Origin: Candidatus Epulonipiscium viviparus
Lineage (GTDB): Bacteria > Bacillota > Clostridia > Lachnospirales > Cellulosilyticaceae
DNA: 64,000 nt
Assembly: GCF_030708075.1 (NCBI RefSeq)
Contig: NZ_CP117982.1
Location: 806,001 to 870,000, forward strand
Direction of reading: 5' to 3'
Shown: in pieces, positions 20,100-28,282 of the stretch
Numbering within the stretch: the stretch's first letter is position 1
Layout of the letters: every line of letters begins with the position of its first letter
Program-made: the position numbers and the translations under genes
Notes under the pieces: model-generated
Told to the model about the DNA's origin: nothing
The model's database searches: none
The model's input: only the letters and a program-made list of their open reading frames with translations

Positions 20100-20287
20100 A
20101 ATGTAAATTTCGGACTAAGTAGAAATCTATTTTCTCACCTTACAGCAATCGAGTTGGTAAGGTCATACTCAACCTAATAGGTATTTGTATGTAAAGAGTG
20201 AATGATTTTTTCGTTCGCTCTTTTTTAGTCCTTTGCGACACCCACGCTTTGGGTGATTTAAAATAAACACTTTAGGAGGTGCTTTCT
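20100..20287 (+). promoter_or_regulatory. infC operon leader with L20-type attenuator
   Basis: A long structured leader precedes infC and contains an intrinsic terminator at 20196-20226. In Firmicutes the infC-rpmI-rplT leader binds ribosomal protein L20, which promotes premature termination. Complementary segments in the leader (ctcaccttacagc, gagttggtaaggtca) can form the upstream stem. The assignment rests on position and the terminator, not on a covariance match. Confidence 0.7.
20196..20226 (+). terminator. Leader terminator (attenuator) upstream of infC
   Basis: A 10-bp stem (gagtgaatga with tcgttcgctc, including G-U pairs) around ttttt, followed by six T. It lies about 60 bp before infC. 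Confidence 0.85.
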
Positions 20288-20791
20288 ATCAACGAGGCAA
20301 TGATTAACGAACAAATTCGTGACAAGGAAGTTAGATTAATTGGATTAAACGGGGAGCAGGTTGGAATAGTTCCTATAAAAGAAGCGCAACGTCGTGCAAC
20401 GTTAGCGAATCTGGACTTAGTAAAAATTGCGCCCCAAGCAAAACCCCCAGTTTGTAAAATTATGGATTATGGGAAATTTAAATTTGACGCTGCAAAAAAG
20501 GAAAAAGAGGCGCGCAAAAAGCAAAAAACGGTTAGTATTAAAGAGGTTAGATTAACTGCTAGTATCCAAGATAACGATCTAAACACTAAGTTACGCAATG
20601 CGCAAAAATTTCTGGCTCAAGGAGATAAAGTAAAGATATCTGTAATTTTTAGAGGGCGAGAAATGATGCACAAAGAAAAAGGCGAAGAGCTCTTAGAGAG
20701 GGCAATCGACCAACTAAAAGAATTTGGCGTAACAGACCAAAAGCCTAAGTTAGAAGGCAGAAGTATGGGAGTACTTGTAACTCCGAAGTAA
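20288..20791 (+). CDS. infC: Translation initiation factor IF-3, apparent AUC start
   Basis: IF-3 (167 aa) prevents premature subunit joining and rejects wrong start codons. The N-terminal domain begins INEAMINEQIRDKEVRLIG, and the C-terminal domain has RPxAVEV-like VSIKEVRLTASIQDNDL and VIFRGREMMHKEKG. I place the start at ATC 20288-20290, eight bases after AGGAGG; an in-frame GTG at 20279 overlaps the ribosome binding site and an ATG at 20300 lacks one. Rare AUU/AUC starts are known to let IF-3 repress its own translation. Followed by rpmI and rplT as usual. Confidence 0.93.
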   Translation: MNEAMINEQIRDKEVRLIGLNGEQVGIVPIKEAQRRATLANLDLVKIAPQAKPPVCKIMDYGKFKFDAAKKEKEARKKQKTVSIKEVRLTASIQDNDLNTKLRNAQKFLAQGDKVKISVIFRGREMMHKEKGEELLERAIDQLKEFGVTDQKPKLEGRSMGVLVTPK

Positions 20792-20815
20792 ACATCAACA
20801 GAGAGGACTACTATA

Positions 20816-21010
20816 ATGCCAAAGTTAAAAACTAATAAAGCTGCCGCGAAGCGTTTTAAAGTGACTGCAACAGGAAAGTTAAAAAGAAATAAAGCATATA
20901 CAAGCCACATTCTTACGAAAAAGTCTCCAACAAGGAAACGTCGATTAGGAAAGTCATGTATTACCGACAAAACTAATGAAAAACAAATGAAGCGTTTGCT
21001 AAACGTATAG
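20816..21010 (+). CDS. rpmI: 50S ribosomal protein L35
   Basis: A 64-aa basic protein starting [20 protein letters not shown], with the family's RKRRLGK segment near residue 43. It lies between infC and rplT, the universal order, and has a GAGAGGA ribosome binding site. Confidence 0.98.
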   Translation: MPKLKTNKAAAKRFKVTATGKLKRNKAYTSHILTKKSPTRKRRLGKSCITDKTNEKQMKRLLNV

Positions 21011-21022
21011 GAGGAAAAAGAA

Positions 21023-21379
21023 ATGGCGAGAGTAAAAGGTGGCGTAGCTACTAAGAAGAGAAGAAATCGTGTATTAAAGCTTGCAAAAGGATATAGAGGC
21101 GCAAAATCTAAGCAATTTAGAACAGCAAAACAAGCGGTAATGAAGTCTTTAAACTATTCTTATATTGGTAGAAAGCAAAGAAAAAGAGAGTTTAGAAAGC
21201 TATGGATTGTAAGAATCAATGCTGCAGCACGTATCAATGGACTTTCTTATAGCAAATTTATGAATGGACTTAAAAATGCTGACATAAATATCAATAGAAA
21301 AATGCTTGCTGATCTAGCTATAAACGATCCAAGTGCTTTCTCTAGTCTTGTAGAAACGTCAAAATCTAATCAAAAATAA
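21023..21379 (+). CDS. rplT: 50S ribosomal protein L20
   Basis: A 118-aa protein that is needed for early large-subunit assembly and is also the probable repressor of this operon. It starts [20 protein letters not shown] and has the [14 protein letters not shown]-like core ([20 protein letters not shown]). An AGGAGG site precedes the ATG. It ends the operon at a terminator shared with the convergent sigK gene. Confidence 0.98.
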   Translation: MARVKGGVATKKRRNRVLKLAKGYRGAKSKQFRTAKQAVMKSLNYSYIGRKQRKREFRKLWIVRINAAARINGLSYSKFMNGLKNADININRKMLADLAINDPSAFSSLVETSKSNQK

Positions 21380-21389
21380 AAAGAAAAGG

Positions 21390-21425
21390 CTCCTTATCTA
21401 TTTTAGTTCAGTAAGGAGTTTTTTT
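21390..21425 (+). terminator. Intrinsic terminator of infC-rpmI-rplT
   Basis: ctcctta and taaggag pair around a 15-base loop and are followed by seven T. It overlaps the 3' end of the convergent sigK gene. Confidence 0.8.
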
Positions 21426-22054
21426 AATGCCTTTTTTTCAATTCTGGAAACATATGATCTAGAAATTCCTAACATTTTGGCAATCTCTCTTTGTGTCATA
21501 GGGGGTTGGTTGTTTAGACCATATCGAAGTATTAAAATTAGTTTTTCCCGTGGCTTTAAAGCATCTTCAATTTTGGTATGTAATTTTGTAGTTTCTATTT
21601 TAAGATCTACCTGTTCAAAAATAGAATCATTTTCTATGCAAAGTATATCGAGTAATGAAATCTCATTACCTTCTTTGTCTGTGCCGATTGGTGATTGGAG
21701 AGAAGTTTCTTTATTTTCTTTTTTGCTAGCTCTAACACTCATAAGAATCTCATTTTCTATACAGCGAGCTGCATATGTCGCTAGTCTGGTTCCTTTCTCT
21801 GATTTAAATGAGGTGATTCCCTTAATTAATCCGATAGTACCGATTGAAATTAAATCATCCATCTCCTTGTTTAGATTGCTATATTTTTTAACTATATGGG
21901 CAACTAAACGCAAATTTCGTTCGATTAAGACATCCTTAGCTTTCATGTCTCCTTTTGCATAAAGATCTAAATAATAGGTTTCTTCTTCGGCACTTAAAGA
22001 TTGGGGAAAAGATGTTATAGAGCTAAAATAAGAAAAGCAAGAAAAATATAACAT
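21398..22054 (-). CDS. sigK: RNA polymerase sporulation sigma factor SigK
   Basis: The 218-aa sigma-70 family protein directs late mother-cell transcription. The N-terminal about 20 residues (MLYFSCFSYFSSITSFPQ) are the hydrophobic pro-sequence removed during activation. Region 2 reads ERNLRLVAHIVKKYSNLNKEMDDLISIGTIGL without interruption over that span, and region 4 has PPMTQREIAKMLGISRSYVSRIEK. No skin element splits it. A GGAGG site precedes the ATG. A CATATACT sigma-E-like -10 element lies 38 bp upstream. Confidence 0.93.
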   Translation of the reverse strand: MLYFSCFSYFSSITSFPQSLSAEEETYYLDLYAKGDMKAKDVLIERNLRLVAHIVKKYSNLNKEMDDLISIGTIGLIKGITSFKSEKGTRLATYAARCIENEILMSVRASKKENKETSLQSPIGTDKEGNEISLLDILCIENDSIFEQVDLKIETTKLHTKIEDALKPREKLILILRYGLNNQPPMTQREIAKMLGISRSYVSRIEKKALKKLLTELK

Positions 22055-22089
22055 GTCAAAAACCTCCGTAGGTTTATAAGTCTAATCAA

Positions 22090-22097
22090 AGTATATG
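22090..22097 (-). promoter_or_regulatory. Candidate sigma-E -10 element of sigK
   Basis: CATATACT on the minus strand is close to the mother-cell consensus (CATACAMT). A clear -35 match is lacking. The same octamer occurs in front of spoIIIAA, which strengthens the case. Confidence 0.4.
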
Positions 22098-22117
22098 CGC
22101 CGAAAATATTTGTTTGC

Positions 22118-23386
22118 ATGTATATACATTCATTAGAGAATGAAGCAAATCAACTTATTGGTGGTACACTTGTAGTAGAAACAAAGACAAATACGGATAC
22201 TGGATCTATTATACCTGTTCCAGGGGTGCATATTAGCATTTCGGATGAAAGTAAAATGATAGCGGAATATGACACAGATATAATAGGTGCAACGCCGATA
22301 GTTCCCCTAGATGCACCTCTAGAATTGGATAGTGAAAAAATAGACTATAGCAAAAAACCATATGCTACATATAAAATAGAGGCAAGATCTGAAGATTTTG
22401 TACCTGTAATAGTAGAAGGAGTTCAGGTTTTTTCTGGGATTAGATCAATTTTGCCAATAGAATTGATACCAACGGATACTTTAACAAGAGCAGCAGAAGA
22501 AGTGATTGTAATTGGTCCACCAACAGTCTATGGAGACTACGCTCCCAAAATTCCAGAAGAAGAGACAAAGAGTGTAAAAGCAACTGGATTTGTCGTATTG
22601 AGTGAAGTTGTGATTCCGGAGTATGTTATAGTTCATGCAGGTTCTCCCAAAAACGACTCTGCACCAAACTATACAGTGCCTTTTAAAGATTACGTCAAAA
22701 ATGTAGCTAGTTCTGAAATTTACCCAACCTGGCCTCGTGAAACAATTAAAGCAAATGTTATAGCAATAGTCTCATATACTCTAAATAGAGTGTATACAGA
22801 ATGGTATCGCAACCAAGGCAAAGACTATACCATTACAAATTCGACAGCATATGATCATGCATTTACATATGGACGTAATATATTTGATACAATCTCTGCA
22901 GTTGTTGATGAATTTTTCGATACCTATGTAAAAAGACCTGGCGTAACTCAACCGTTGTTGACGCAATATTGCGATGGCAAAAATGTAAGTTGCCCAGGAT
23001 GGATGACACAATGGGGGAGTGAGAAACTGGGTAGAGACGGGTTAAGTGCAGAAGAAATTCTCAGATACTTTTATAAAAATATTGAGTTCAAAGAGGCAAA
23101 AGCAGTTTATGGAAATCCGGAGTCTTTCCCAGGATATAGCATCAAAATAGGCAACGAGGGCGCAGCAGTAAGAACAATTCAAGAGCAGCTAAATCGTATT
23201 TCACAAAGTTATCCGCTAATACCAAAAGTACCGTCTAATGGTGTATTTGGTGAAAAAACAGAAGAAGCGATAAAAGTATTCCAAAAAGTTTTTTACCTAG
23301 CGCCAGATGGTGTTGTGGGCAAAGCAACATGGTATAAACTATCAGAGATATATGTGGCAGTTACTCAAATAGCATCATTGATGTAA
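22118..23386 (+). CDS. SpoIID-like protein with C-terminal peptidoglycan-binding domain
   Basis: The 422-aa protein begins with an Ig/carboxypeptidase-regulatory-like segment (GTLVVETKTN to FSGIRSILPIEL). Residues about 185-270 resemble the SpoIID/LytB fold (PFKDYVKNVASSEIYPTWPR then IKANVIAIVSYTLNRVY). The C-terminus from about 345 is a peptidoglycan-binding type 1 domain (AAVRTIQEQLNRISQSYP, GVFGEKTEEAIKVFQKVF). A cell-wall or spore-cortex role is inferred. No signal peptide and no good ribosome binding site are seen at this ATG, so the start is uncertain. It is divergent from sigK. Confidence 0.75.
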   Translation: MYIHSLENEANQLIGGTLVVETKTNTDTGSIIPVPGVHISISDESKMIAEYDTDIIGATPIVPLDAPLELDSEKIDYSKKPYATYKIEARSEDFVPVIVEGVQVFSGIRSILPIELIPTDTLTRAAEEVIVIGPPTVYGDYAPKIPEEETKSVKATGFVVLSEVVIPEYVIVHAGSPKNDSAPNYTVPFKDYVKNVASSEIYPTWPRETIKANVIAIVSYTLNRVYTEWYRNQGKDYTITNSTAYDHAFTYGRNIFDTISAVVDEFFDTYVKRPGVTQPLLTQYCDGKNVSCPGWMTQWGSEKLGRDGLSAEEILRYFYKNIEFKEAKAVYGNPESFPGYSIKIGNEGAAVRTIQEQLNRISQSYPLIPKVPSNGVFGEKTEEAIKVFQKVFYLAPDGVVGKATWYKLSEIYVAVTQIASLM

Positions 23387-23404
23387 GTTGCCACATTATT
23401 TGTT

Positions 23405-24556
23405 TTATTCTGTTTTATATTTTTGACCACATTTTCTAATAACTTTGCCGAGGTTTAAATATTGTTGATTTGGCATCTCAAATAGAATTGGTCGAACTTT
23501 TTCGTAATCAATTTTGCCATCTATAGTAAGGCAATCTGTGTGGACATATGTGTTAACAGGACGTACGATAAAGTTGTCGTGATGTTCAGTAGCATAAGTG
23601 TCAATTAGCTCGCATTCCATGGCAATAGGAGATTTTGTGATTAAAGGTGCATGCTTGAGTTCTCCATCATAATATTCAAAAACTGTGGATTTATCTGTTT
23701 TGGCTCCAGAATACATGCCTACGTAATCGGCCCATACGAGTATTTCTTCAGAGACCATATTTATAGAAAGAGTTTCATTAATGATGATGCCATGATTTGA
23801 ATAATGAGATCGATTAATACTAAGAAGTATGCAGTCATTGCCGACGATGCCTATATGAGCAATATTGATCCAGTTGACCTTGTCCTCGATAACAGTACCC
23901 ACGATAGTAACAGGGGTGGGGTATAGACCGACAACAGCACCAATATTTTTGTGCGGATATGCTGGTTTGTTTTCATTTGAAGCATCTTCTTGTAAAGTTT
24001 TCCAAATACTATGTGCATTGCCAATAAAAGAGCCTTGCGCATGATATTCATTTGCACCGGGTGAATATGAGAACGGTTGGATTTGGCTGAGGTCTGGTGT
24101 ATTGGCATTGGTCAAAGCCGATTCATCTATTTTTACATCTATAACCTCACCAATAAACATTGTATGCAATCCGAGTTCTTGGCTGTTAAATAATTTGCAT
24201 TCTAAAATTACGGGAAACTCATCGCAATAAGGAGCATCAACAACATTACTGCGTTTTGCGGTATAGTGAATAGAATCAATTTTGTCTTCATCTCTACCGG
24301 ATTTGGCTCCCAAATAGTCAACTTCTACAACTTGGCTGCTTTTTGGAATAGCAACGGTAAATGCTTTTTTTTGTAAAATTGAATTATAGGTATATGTGGC
24401 TTTGCGTAGTGAGACCGAAATCATAGGAGGCTTAGAGTTGACAATTCCAGCCCAGGCAGCGGTCATCATGTTTGGTTGATCATTTTCATCGTATGTCCCA
24501 ACTACAACAGTTGGCGTGTTGAATAAAAAAGTATTTGGTCCTACAGATTTTTTCAT
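23405..24556 (-). CDS. Flavin reductase family protein with two tandem domains
   Basis: The 383-aa protein joins two flavin reductase-like FMN-binding domains. The first (about residues 1-185) has the motif PTVVVGTYDENDQPNMMTAA and LRKATYTYNSI; the second (about 205-370) reads TPVTIVGTVIEDKVNWINIA, LLSINRSHYSNH. Homologs are usually about 190 aa single domains, so this is a fusion of a duplicated gene, now divergent. The ATG at 24556 follows a GGAG site; a longer frame starting at 24610 lacks one. Substrate and electron donor are unknown. It is transcribed divergently from the MATE gene. Confidence 0.88.
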   Translation of the reverse strand: MKKSVGPNTFLFNTPTVVVGTYDENDQPNMMTAAWAGIVNSKPPMISVSLRKATYTYNSILQKKAFTVAIPKSSQVVEVDYLGAKSGRDEDKIDSIHYTAKRSNVVDAPYCDEFPVILECKLFNSQELGLHTMFIGEVIDVKIDESALTNANTPDLSQIQPFSYSPGANEYHAQGSFIGNAHSIWKTLQEDASNENKPAYPHKNIGAVVGLYPTPVTIVGTVIEDKVNWINIAHIGIVGNDCILLSINRSHYSNHGIIINETLSINMVSEEILVWADYVGMYSGAKTDKSTVFEYYDGELKHAPLITKSPIAMECELIDTYATEHHDNFIVRPVNTYVHTDCLTIDGKIDYEKVRPILFEMPNQQYLNLGKVIRKCGQKYKTE

Positions 24557-24628
24557 ATATATCACATCTCCTTTAATAAAATTATTAGCATAAGAATAAA
24601 AAATATTCATTTATTTATTTGATACAGA

Positions 24629-24657
24629 TTGACAATATAAATTTAATATGATATACT
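24629..24657 (+). promoter_or_regulatory. Sigma-A promoter of the MATE transporter leader
   Basis: TTGACA, a 17-bp spacer and TATACT. Transcription from about 24664 leaves a leader of some 225 nt before the MATE start codon. Confidence 0.75.
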
Positions 24658-24810
24658 GTGCAAGTAATTTAATTTCATATAATTTTATTATGAATGAAAC
24701 ATTTAGATTTTGATCTGCAGATGAAAGTGTTAAATACTAATGATGAAGAATTTTTTAATACTACGTCTAAATGATTATATTCTAACGCTAAATTTTACAT
24801 TTTCTATGAG

Positions 24811-24842
24811 CCATGGACACGGATTGTCTATGGTATTTTTTA
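24811..24842 (+). terminator. Leader terminator (probable attenuator) upstream of the MATE gene
   Basis: A 9-bp stem (ccatggaca with tgtctatgg, one G-U) and 5-base loop are followed by TATTTTTTA. It lies in the leader, about 45 bp before the MATE start. Upstream in the same leader are two short frames, 7 and 17 codons (ATG at about 24690 and 24720). No known riboswitch was recognised. Confidence 0.65.
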
Positions 24843-24888
24843 TGCGCAAAAAACGGCTATTGTTAAGATAATAATTGGAGGGGATGTT

Positions 24889-26232
24889 GTGGTAGAGAAT
24901 AATTTATTGTTGAAAGAAGGGATTGGCAAGTTATTCATAAAATTTACAATTCCAGCATTGTTAGCGATGATAATTACTGGAGCCCAGTCTATAATAGACG
25001 GATTATTTGTTGGAAATTTTATTGGGGCAACGGCAATGGCGAGCATTAATATAGCAAGCCCCTTTGTGCAACTAATTTTGGGAATAGGAATAGTCTGTGC
25101 CATAGGTGCGCAAAGCCATATAGGCATCAACTTGGGAATGGGCGAAACAGAAGAAGCAAAGAATACCTTTCAGACGTTTTTTAGAATTATTATTGTACTT
25201 TCGATAGTAATGACAGCAGGAGGTTTTTTGTTTGCAGAAAAAATAGCGATAGCATTGGGCGCAGATGTAGTTTTGCTTGCAGACTCGGTGACATATATTA
25301 GAATATATTCGTTATTCGCATTGCCTATTTGCCTGATGGTCTATTGGGGTTTTTTGGATCGAATAGTGGGTAGACCAGAGTTATATTTTGGAGGCTGTAT
25401 ATTAAGCTTATTAACAAATTTAACATTAAATTATATCTTAGTTGTGCGGTTAGGGGTTGGCATTGCAGGGGCTGCGATTGCAACAGGAGCTGCATTTGTC
25501 TCGGCAATGCTGGTTGTAATGCCACCAATGCTAAATAAAAAGAATTCTATCAATATAATAGAAGGAAAATTTTCTACAAAGTGTATTTTTCCGGTAATAT
25601 GTAACGGGGCATCAGAAGGGGTAAATACGATTTCAGGATCTGTATGTGTATTGTTATTTAATGTGGCGCTGATGGAAATAGCAGGTGCTGATGGCGTAGT
25701 TGCTTTTACAGTTATCAACTATGTAGCTTTGTTTGCAACTTTGATGCTCTTTGGAATATCGGATGGAATTGGGCCGATTGTTAGCTATAATTATGGAAGT
25801 GGAAATATGAAAAGAGTCAGAGCAATTATGAAAACGGCATATATAATAAATTTTGTTGTTGGTATGATTATTTGTGTGGTGTTATTTTTCTTTGGAGAGG
25901 ATGTGGCACAACTATTTATCAAAGATGATCCAGAACTAGTTGCAATGGCATCGAATGGGGGAAGATTATATGGGTTTGCATTTTTATTGGCGGGATTCAA
26001 TATTTTGAGTTCTGGATATTTTACGTTTATAGGAAAAGGAGCACAGTCCGTCATCGTCGCATCAAGCAGGGGAATTATTTTCATAGTTATTGGAATTTCA
26101 ACATTGCCCGCATTGTTAGGTGTGGATGGAATCTGGTTGAGTGTATTTTTTGCAGAAGTGTGTGCAATTATACTTGCGATTATCTTGTTGAAAAAGTCCT
26201 CTAAAGTTGTGGTGGTTACAAAAAAAATATAA
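24889..26232 (+). CDS. MATE family multidrug/cation efflux transporter
   Basis: The 447-aa protein has twelve predicted hydrophobic segments in two similar halves, as in MATE antiporters that expel drugs or metabolites using sodium or proton gradients. The start KEGIGKLFIKFTIPALLAMI and the GNFIGATAMASINIASPF segment are typical of the MatE domain, repeated in the second half (NTISGSVCVLLFNVALMEI). The start is GTG at 24889, six bases after GGAGGGG; the ATG and TTG nearby give an immediate stop. A promoter and attenuator-like hairpin precede it, suggesting induction by a substrate. Confidence 0.93.
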   Translation: MVENNLLLKEGIGKLFIKFTIPALLAMIITGAQSIIDGLFVGNFIGATAMASINIASPFVQLILGIGIVCAIGAQSHIGINLGMGETEEAKNTFQTFFRIIIVLSIVMTAGGFLFAEKIAIALGADVVLLADSVTYIRIYSLFALPICLMVYWGFLDRIVGRPELYFGGCILSLLTNLTLNYILVVRLGVGIAGAAIATGAAFVSAMLVVMPPMLNKKNSINIIEGKFSTKCIFPVICNGASEGVNTISGSVCVLLFNVALMEIAGADGVVAFTVINYVALFATLMLFGISDGIGPIVSYNYGSGNMKRVRAIMKTAYIINFVVGMIICVVLFFFGEDVAQLFIKDDPELVAMASNGGRLYGFAFLLAGFNILSSGYFTFIGKGAQSVIVASSRGIIFIVIGISTLPALLGVDGIWLSVFFAEVCAIILAIILLKKSSKVVVVTKKI

Positions 26233-26239
26233 ATATGTA

Positions 26240-26268
26240 TTAACAAATTAGGAAAATGATGGTATAAT
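26240..26268 (+). promoter_or_regulatory. Sigma-A promoter of the sulfatase gene
   Basis: TTAACA, a 17-bp spacer and TATAAT, 36 bp before the ATG. Confidence 0.75.
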
Positions 26269-26304
26269 ACAAGTATACTATCTTAAATATAGAAAGGATT
26301 TTTT

Positions 26305-28215
26305 ATGAACAAGTATAATTTTATTATTATTTTAGCAGAAGACATTTGTCCTAACTTAGGTTGTTATGGTGATCCTAATGCAAAGACACCAAACCTAGAT
26401 AAATTTGCAAAAGAAAATATTAAGTTTAATTATTGCTACTCTGCAGCTCCAGTTTGTTCTGCAGCTAGAACGTCGCTAAATTTAGGTATGTATGCAACCA
26501 CGGCGGGAGTGGGTAATCATAGAAGTTTTTATGATCTGCCGCCACAGGTTAAAAATTTTGGTAAGTACATGCAACAAGCAGGATTTTATACAGTAATCGG
26601 AAAAACTGATTTTAACTTTAATTTTGAAGAAGGTGCCGAAGGTGGATATGATGCTAAGATGACCTTTGGATCTAAGGACACTCCAACTTTTGCAACAGAT
26701 ATAATAGAGAAAATTAATCAAGCAGAAGGCAAGCCAGTATTTATGCTTCAAACCAATGCTAGTACGCATCAATCTCAATATGGATACACCGACAATACTG
26801 CGGAACACAGATCTAGTATGCCTCGTTTGAAAGAAGAAGAGCATCAGGTTCGTGAAACGATGGAGATTCCGGGATATCATTTTAAAACTGCAGAAGCAGA
26901 TGAAATATGGGCACAGTATCATGAAAAAATGACTTCTATGGATAGAATGTTTGGCGAGGCAATAGATGCAATTAAGGAAAAAGGTTTATATGATAATAGC
27001 ATAATTATTTTTGTAGGAGATAATGGTCATGGAATTCCGGGAGGCAAGATCAATCTATGGAATGAAGGTGTACACGTTCCTATGTTAGTGCACGTTCCAA
27101 AAGAGATTGAAAATCAAATTAACACTTATGATTCGCCGACTGGAAAAGTTTGTGATCGCTTGACTTGTTTTATAGACTTTTTACCTACCGCATTATCGAT
27201 CAATAAAGAAGAAATTCCTGCAATTTTGCAAGGTAAAGCATTTTTGGGTGATAAAAAAGTTGATGATGTAAAAGAGATCTATTCATTTGGTGCAAGATGC
27301 GACGAGGGATTTGAAAACTCCAGAAGCATCCATGAAAAAGATTTGGTTTATGTTTGTGACTTTGCACTTAGCCATAGAAAAAAACTCAATGTGTATCAAA
27401 CTGTTCAATCACCATGGTTCAACCGTTCTATGATAGAGCAAGGATATAAGCATAACATTGATGATACCGACAGACGTGCATTGTTCCGACAGATGCCTCG
27501 CGTATATGAGCAACTGTTTGATCTAAAAAACGATGAAAATTCGTTAGAAAACGTTGCTAAACAAAGACCAGCAGAGACATTGAGATTGCGCGACAAAATG
27601 TTTGAATATATTGAAACGTATAGAGATGATGCATTAATCGAGGAAGCGCTGATGGATGAGTTTATTAGAGAAACTGGACTAACAGCATATGAAATTCTTC
27701 AAAATGATAAATATTATCCTGTAAAAGAATGTATTCAGCTATGGAAAAATGGAATGGAAGGCAAGGAATTAGACCAAAATGTTACAAATCCTGCCCTCAA
27801 GTTGTTGCTTACTAAATTTATGTGTGACAAAGATGGCTCATTTGATAAATTTATAAATGATGAATATGAGACCGTGCGTGTATATAATGCATTTAGAATT
27901 GGCAATACTAAAGTGGTAGAAGACGTTGCAAAAATTACCAATAATTATGTTTTGGCTATGTTTATTTTGGATCTTATGTCAAATACAAGAGACGAGCGAT
28001 TTGAAGAAGCGTATAGAATAATTTCTAAGCGTGTATATGTAGAAAAATCGTTGATAGGAAATGCTCGTTTTAAGGCAGCAATGGATTCTGCAGTAAATAT
28101 GATTGCAGCTAGAATTGATACGACAATTCCAGAAGGTATGAGTGATAAAGAGCTTTGGAAAGAAGATAAATGGACTAAGACAAAAATGGTATTAGATGCA
28201 CTCGACTTACAATAA
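26305..28215 (+). CDS. Sulfatase (alkaline phosphatase superfamily)
   Basis: The 636-aa enzyme is predicted to hydrolyse sulfate esters. The N-terminal metal-binding region reads NFIIILAEDICPNLGCYGDP. Cys51 in PVCSAARTSLNLGMY is the formylglycine precursor in a C-x-A-A-R context, which in anaerobes is matured by a radical SAM enzyme not seen here. A second metal-site region is IIFVGDNGHGIPGG followed by WNEGVHVPMLVHVP. The last about 180 residues are an extra Asp/Glu-rich helical region. There is no signal peptide, so it acts inside the cell. It has its own promoter and terminator. Sulfated algal glycans are a plausible but unproven substrate. Confidence 0.9.
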   Translation: MNKYNFIIILAEDICPNLGCYGDPNAKTPNLDKFAKENIKFNYCYSAAPVCSAARTSLNLGMYATTAGVGNHRSFYDLPPQVKNFGKYMQQAGFYTVIGKTDFNFNFEEGAEGGYDAKMTFGSKDTPTFATDIIEKINQAEGKPVFMLQTNASTHQSQYGYTDNTAEHRSSMPRLKEEEHQVRETMEIPGYHFKTAEADEIWAQYHEKMTSMDRMFGEAIDAIKEKGLYDNSIIIFVGDNGHGIPGGKINLWNEGVHVPMLVHVPKEIENQINTYDSPTGKVCDRLTCFIDFLPTALSINKEEIPAILQGKAFLGDKKVDDVKEIYSFGARCDEGFENSRSIHEKDLVYVCDFALSHRKKLNVYQTVQSPWFNRSMIEQGYKHNIDDTDRRALFRQMPRVYEQLFDLKNDENSLENVAKQRPAETLRLRDKMFEYIETYRDDALIEEALMDEFIRETGLTAYEILQNDKYYPVKECIQLWKNGMEGKELDQNVTNPALKLLLTKFMCDKDGSFDKFINDEYETVRVYNAFRIGNTKVVEDVAKITNNYVLAMFILDLMSNTRDERFEEAYRIISKRVYVEKSLIGNARFKAAMDSAVNMIAARIDTTIPEGMSDKELWKEDKWTKTKMVLDALDLQ

Positions 28216-28230
28216 TAAATGTAAAAACCT

Positions 28231-28259
28231 AAAGGATACGGTAATTCGTGTCCTTTTTT
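28231..28259 (+). terminator. Intrinsic terminator of the sulfatase gene
   Basis: A 10-bp stem (aaaggatacg with cgtgtccttt) with a short loop, followed by a T-run. Confidence 0.85.
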
Positions 28260-28282
28260 AATTTTAAGATAAAGGATAAGAT

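Noticed and set aside
20279-20281. GTG as the infC start
   Set aside because: The GTG is part of the AGGAGGTG ribosome binding site, so it cannot be used as its own start.
21398-22054. A skin-type element interrupting sigK
   Set aside because: The sigma factor frame is continuous through regions 2 and 4 with no gap.
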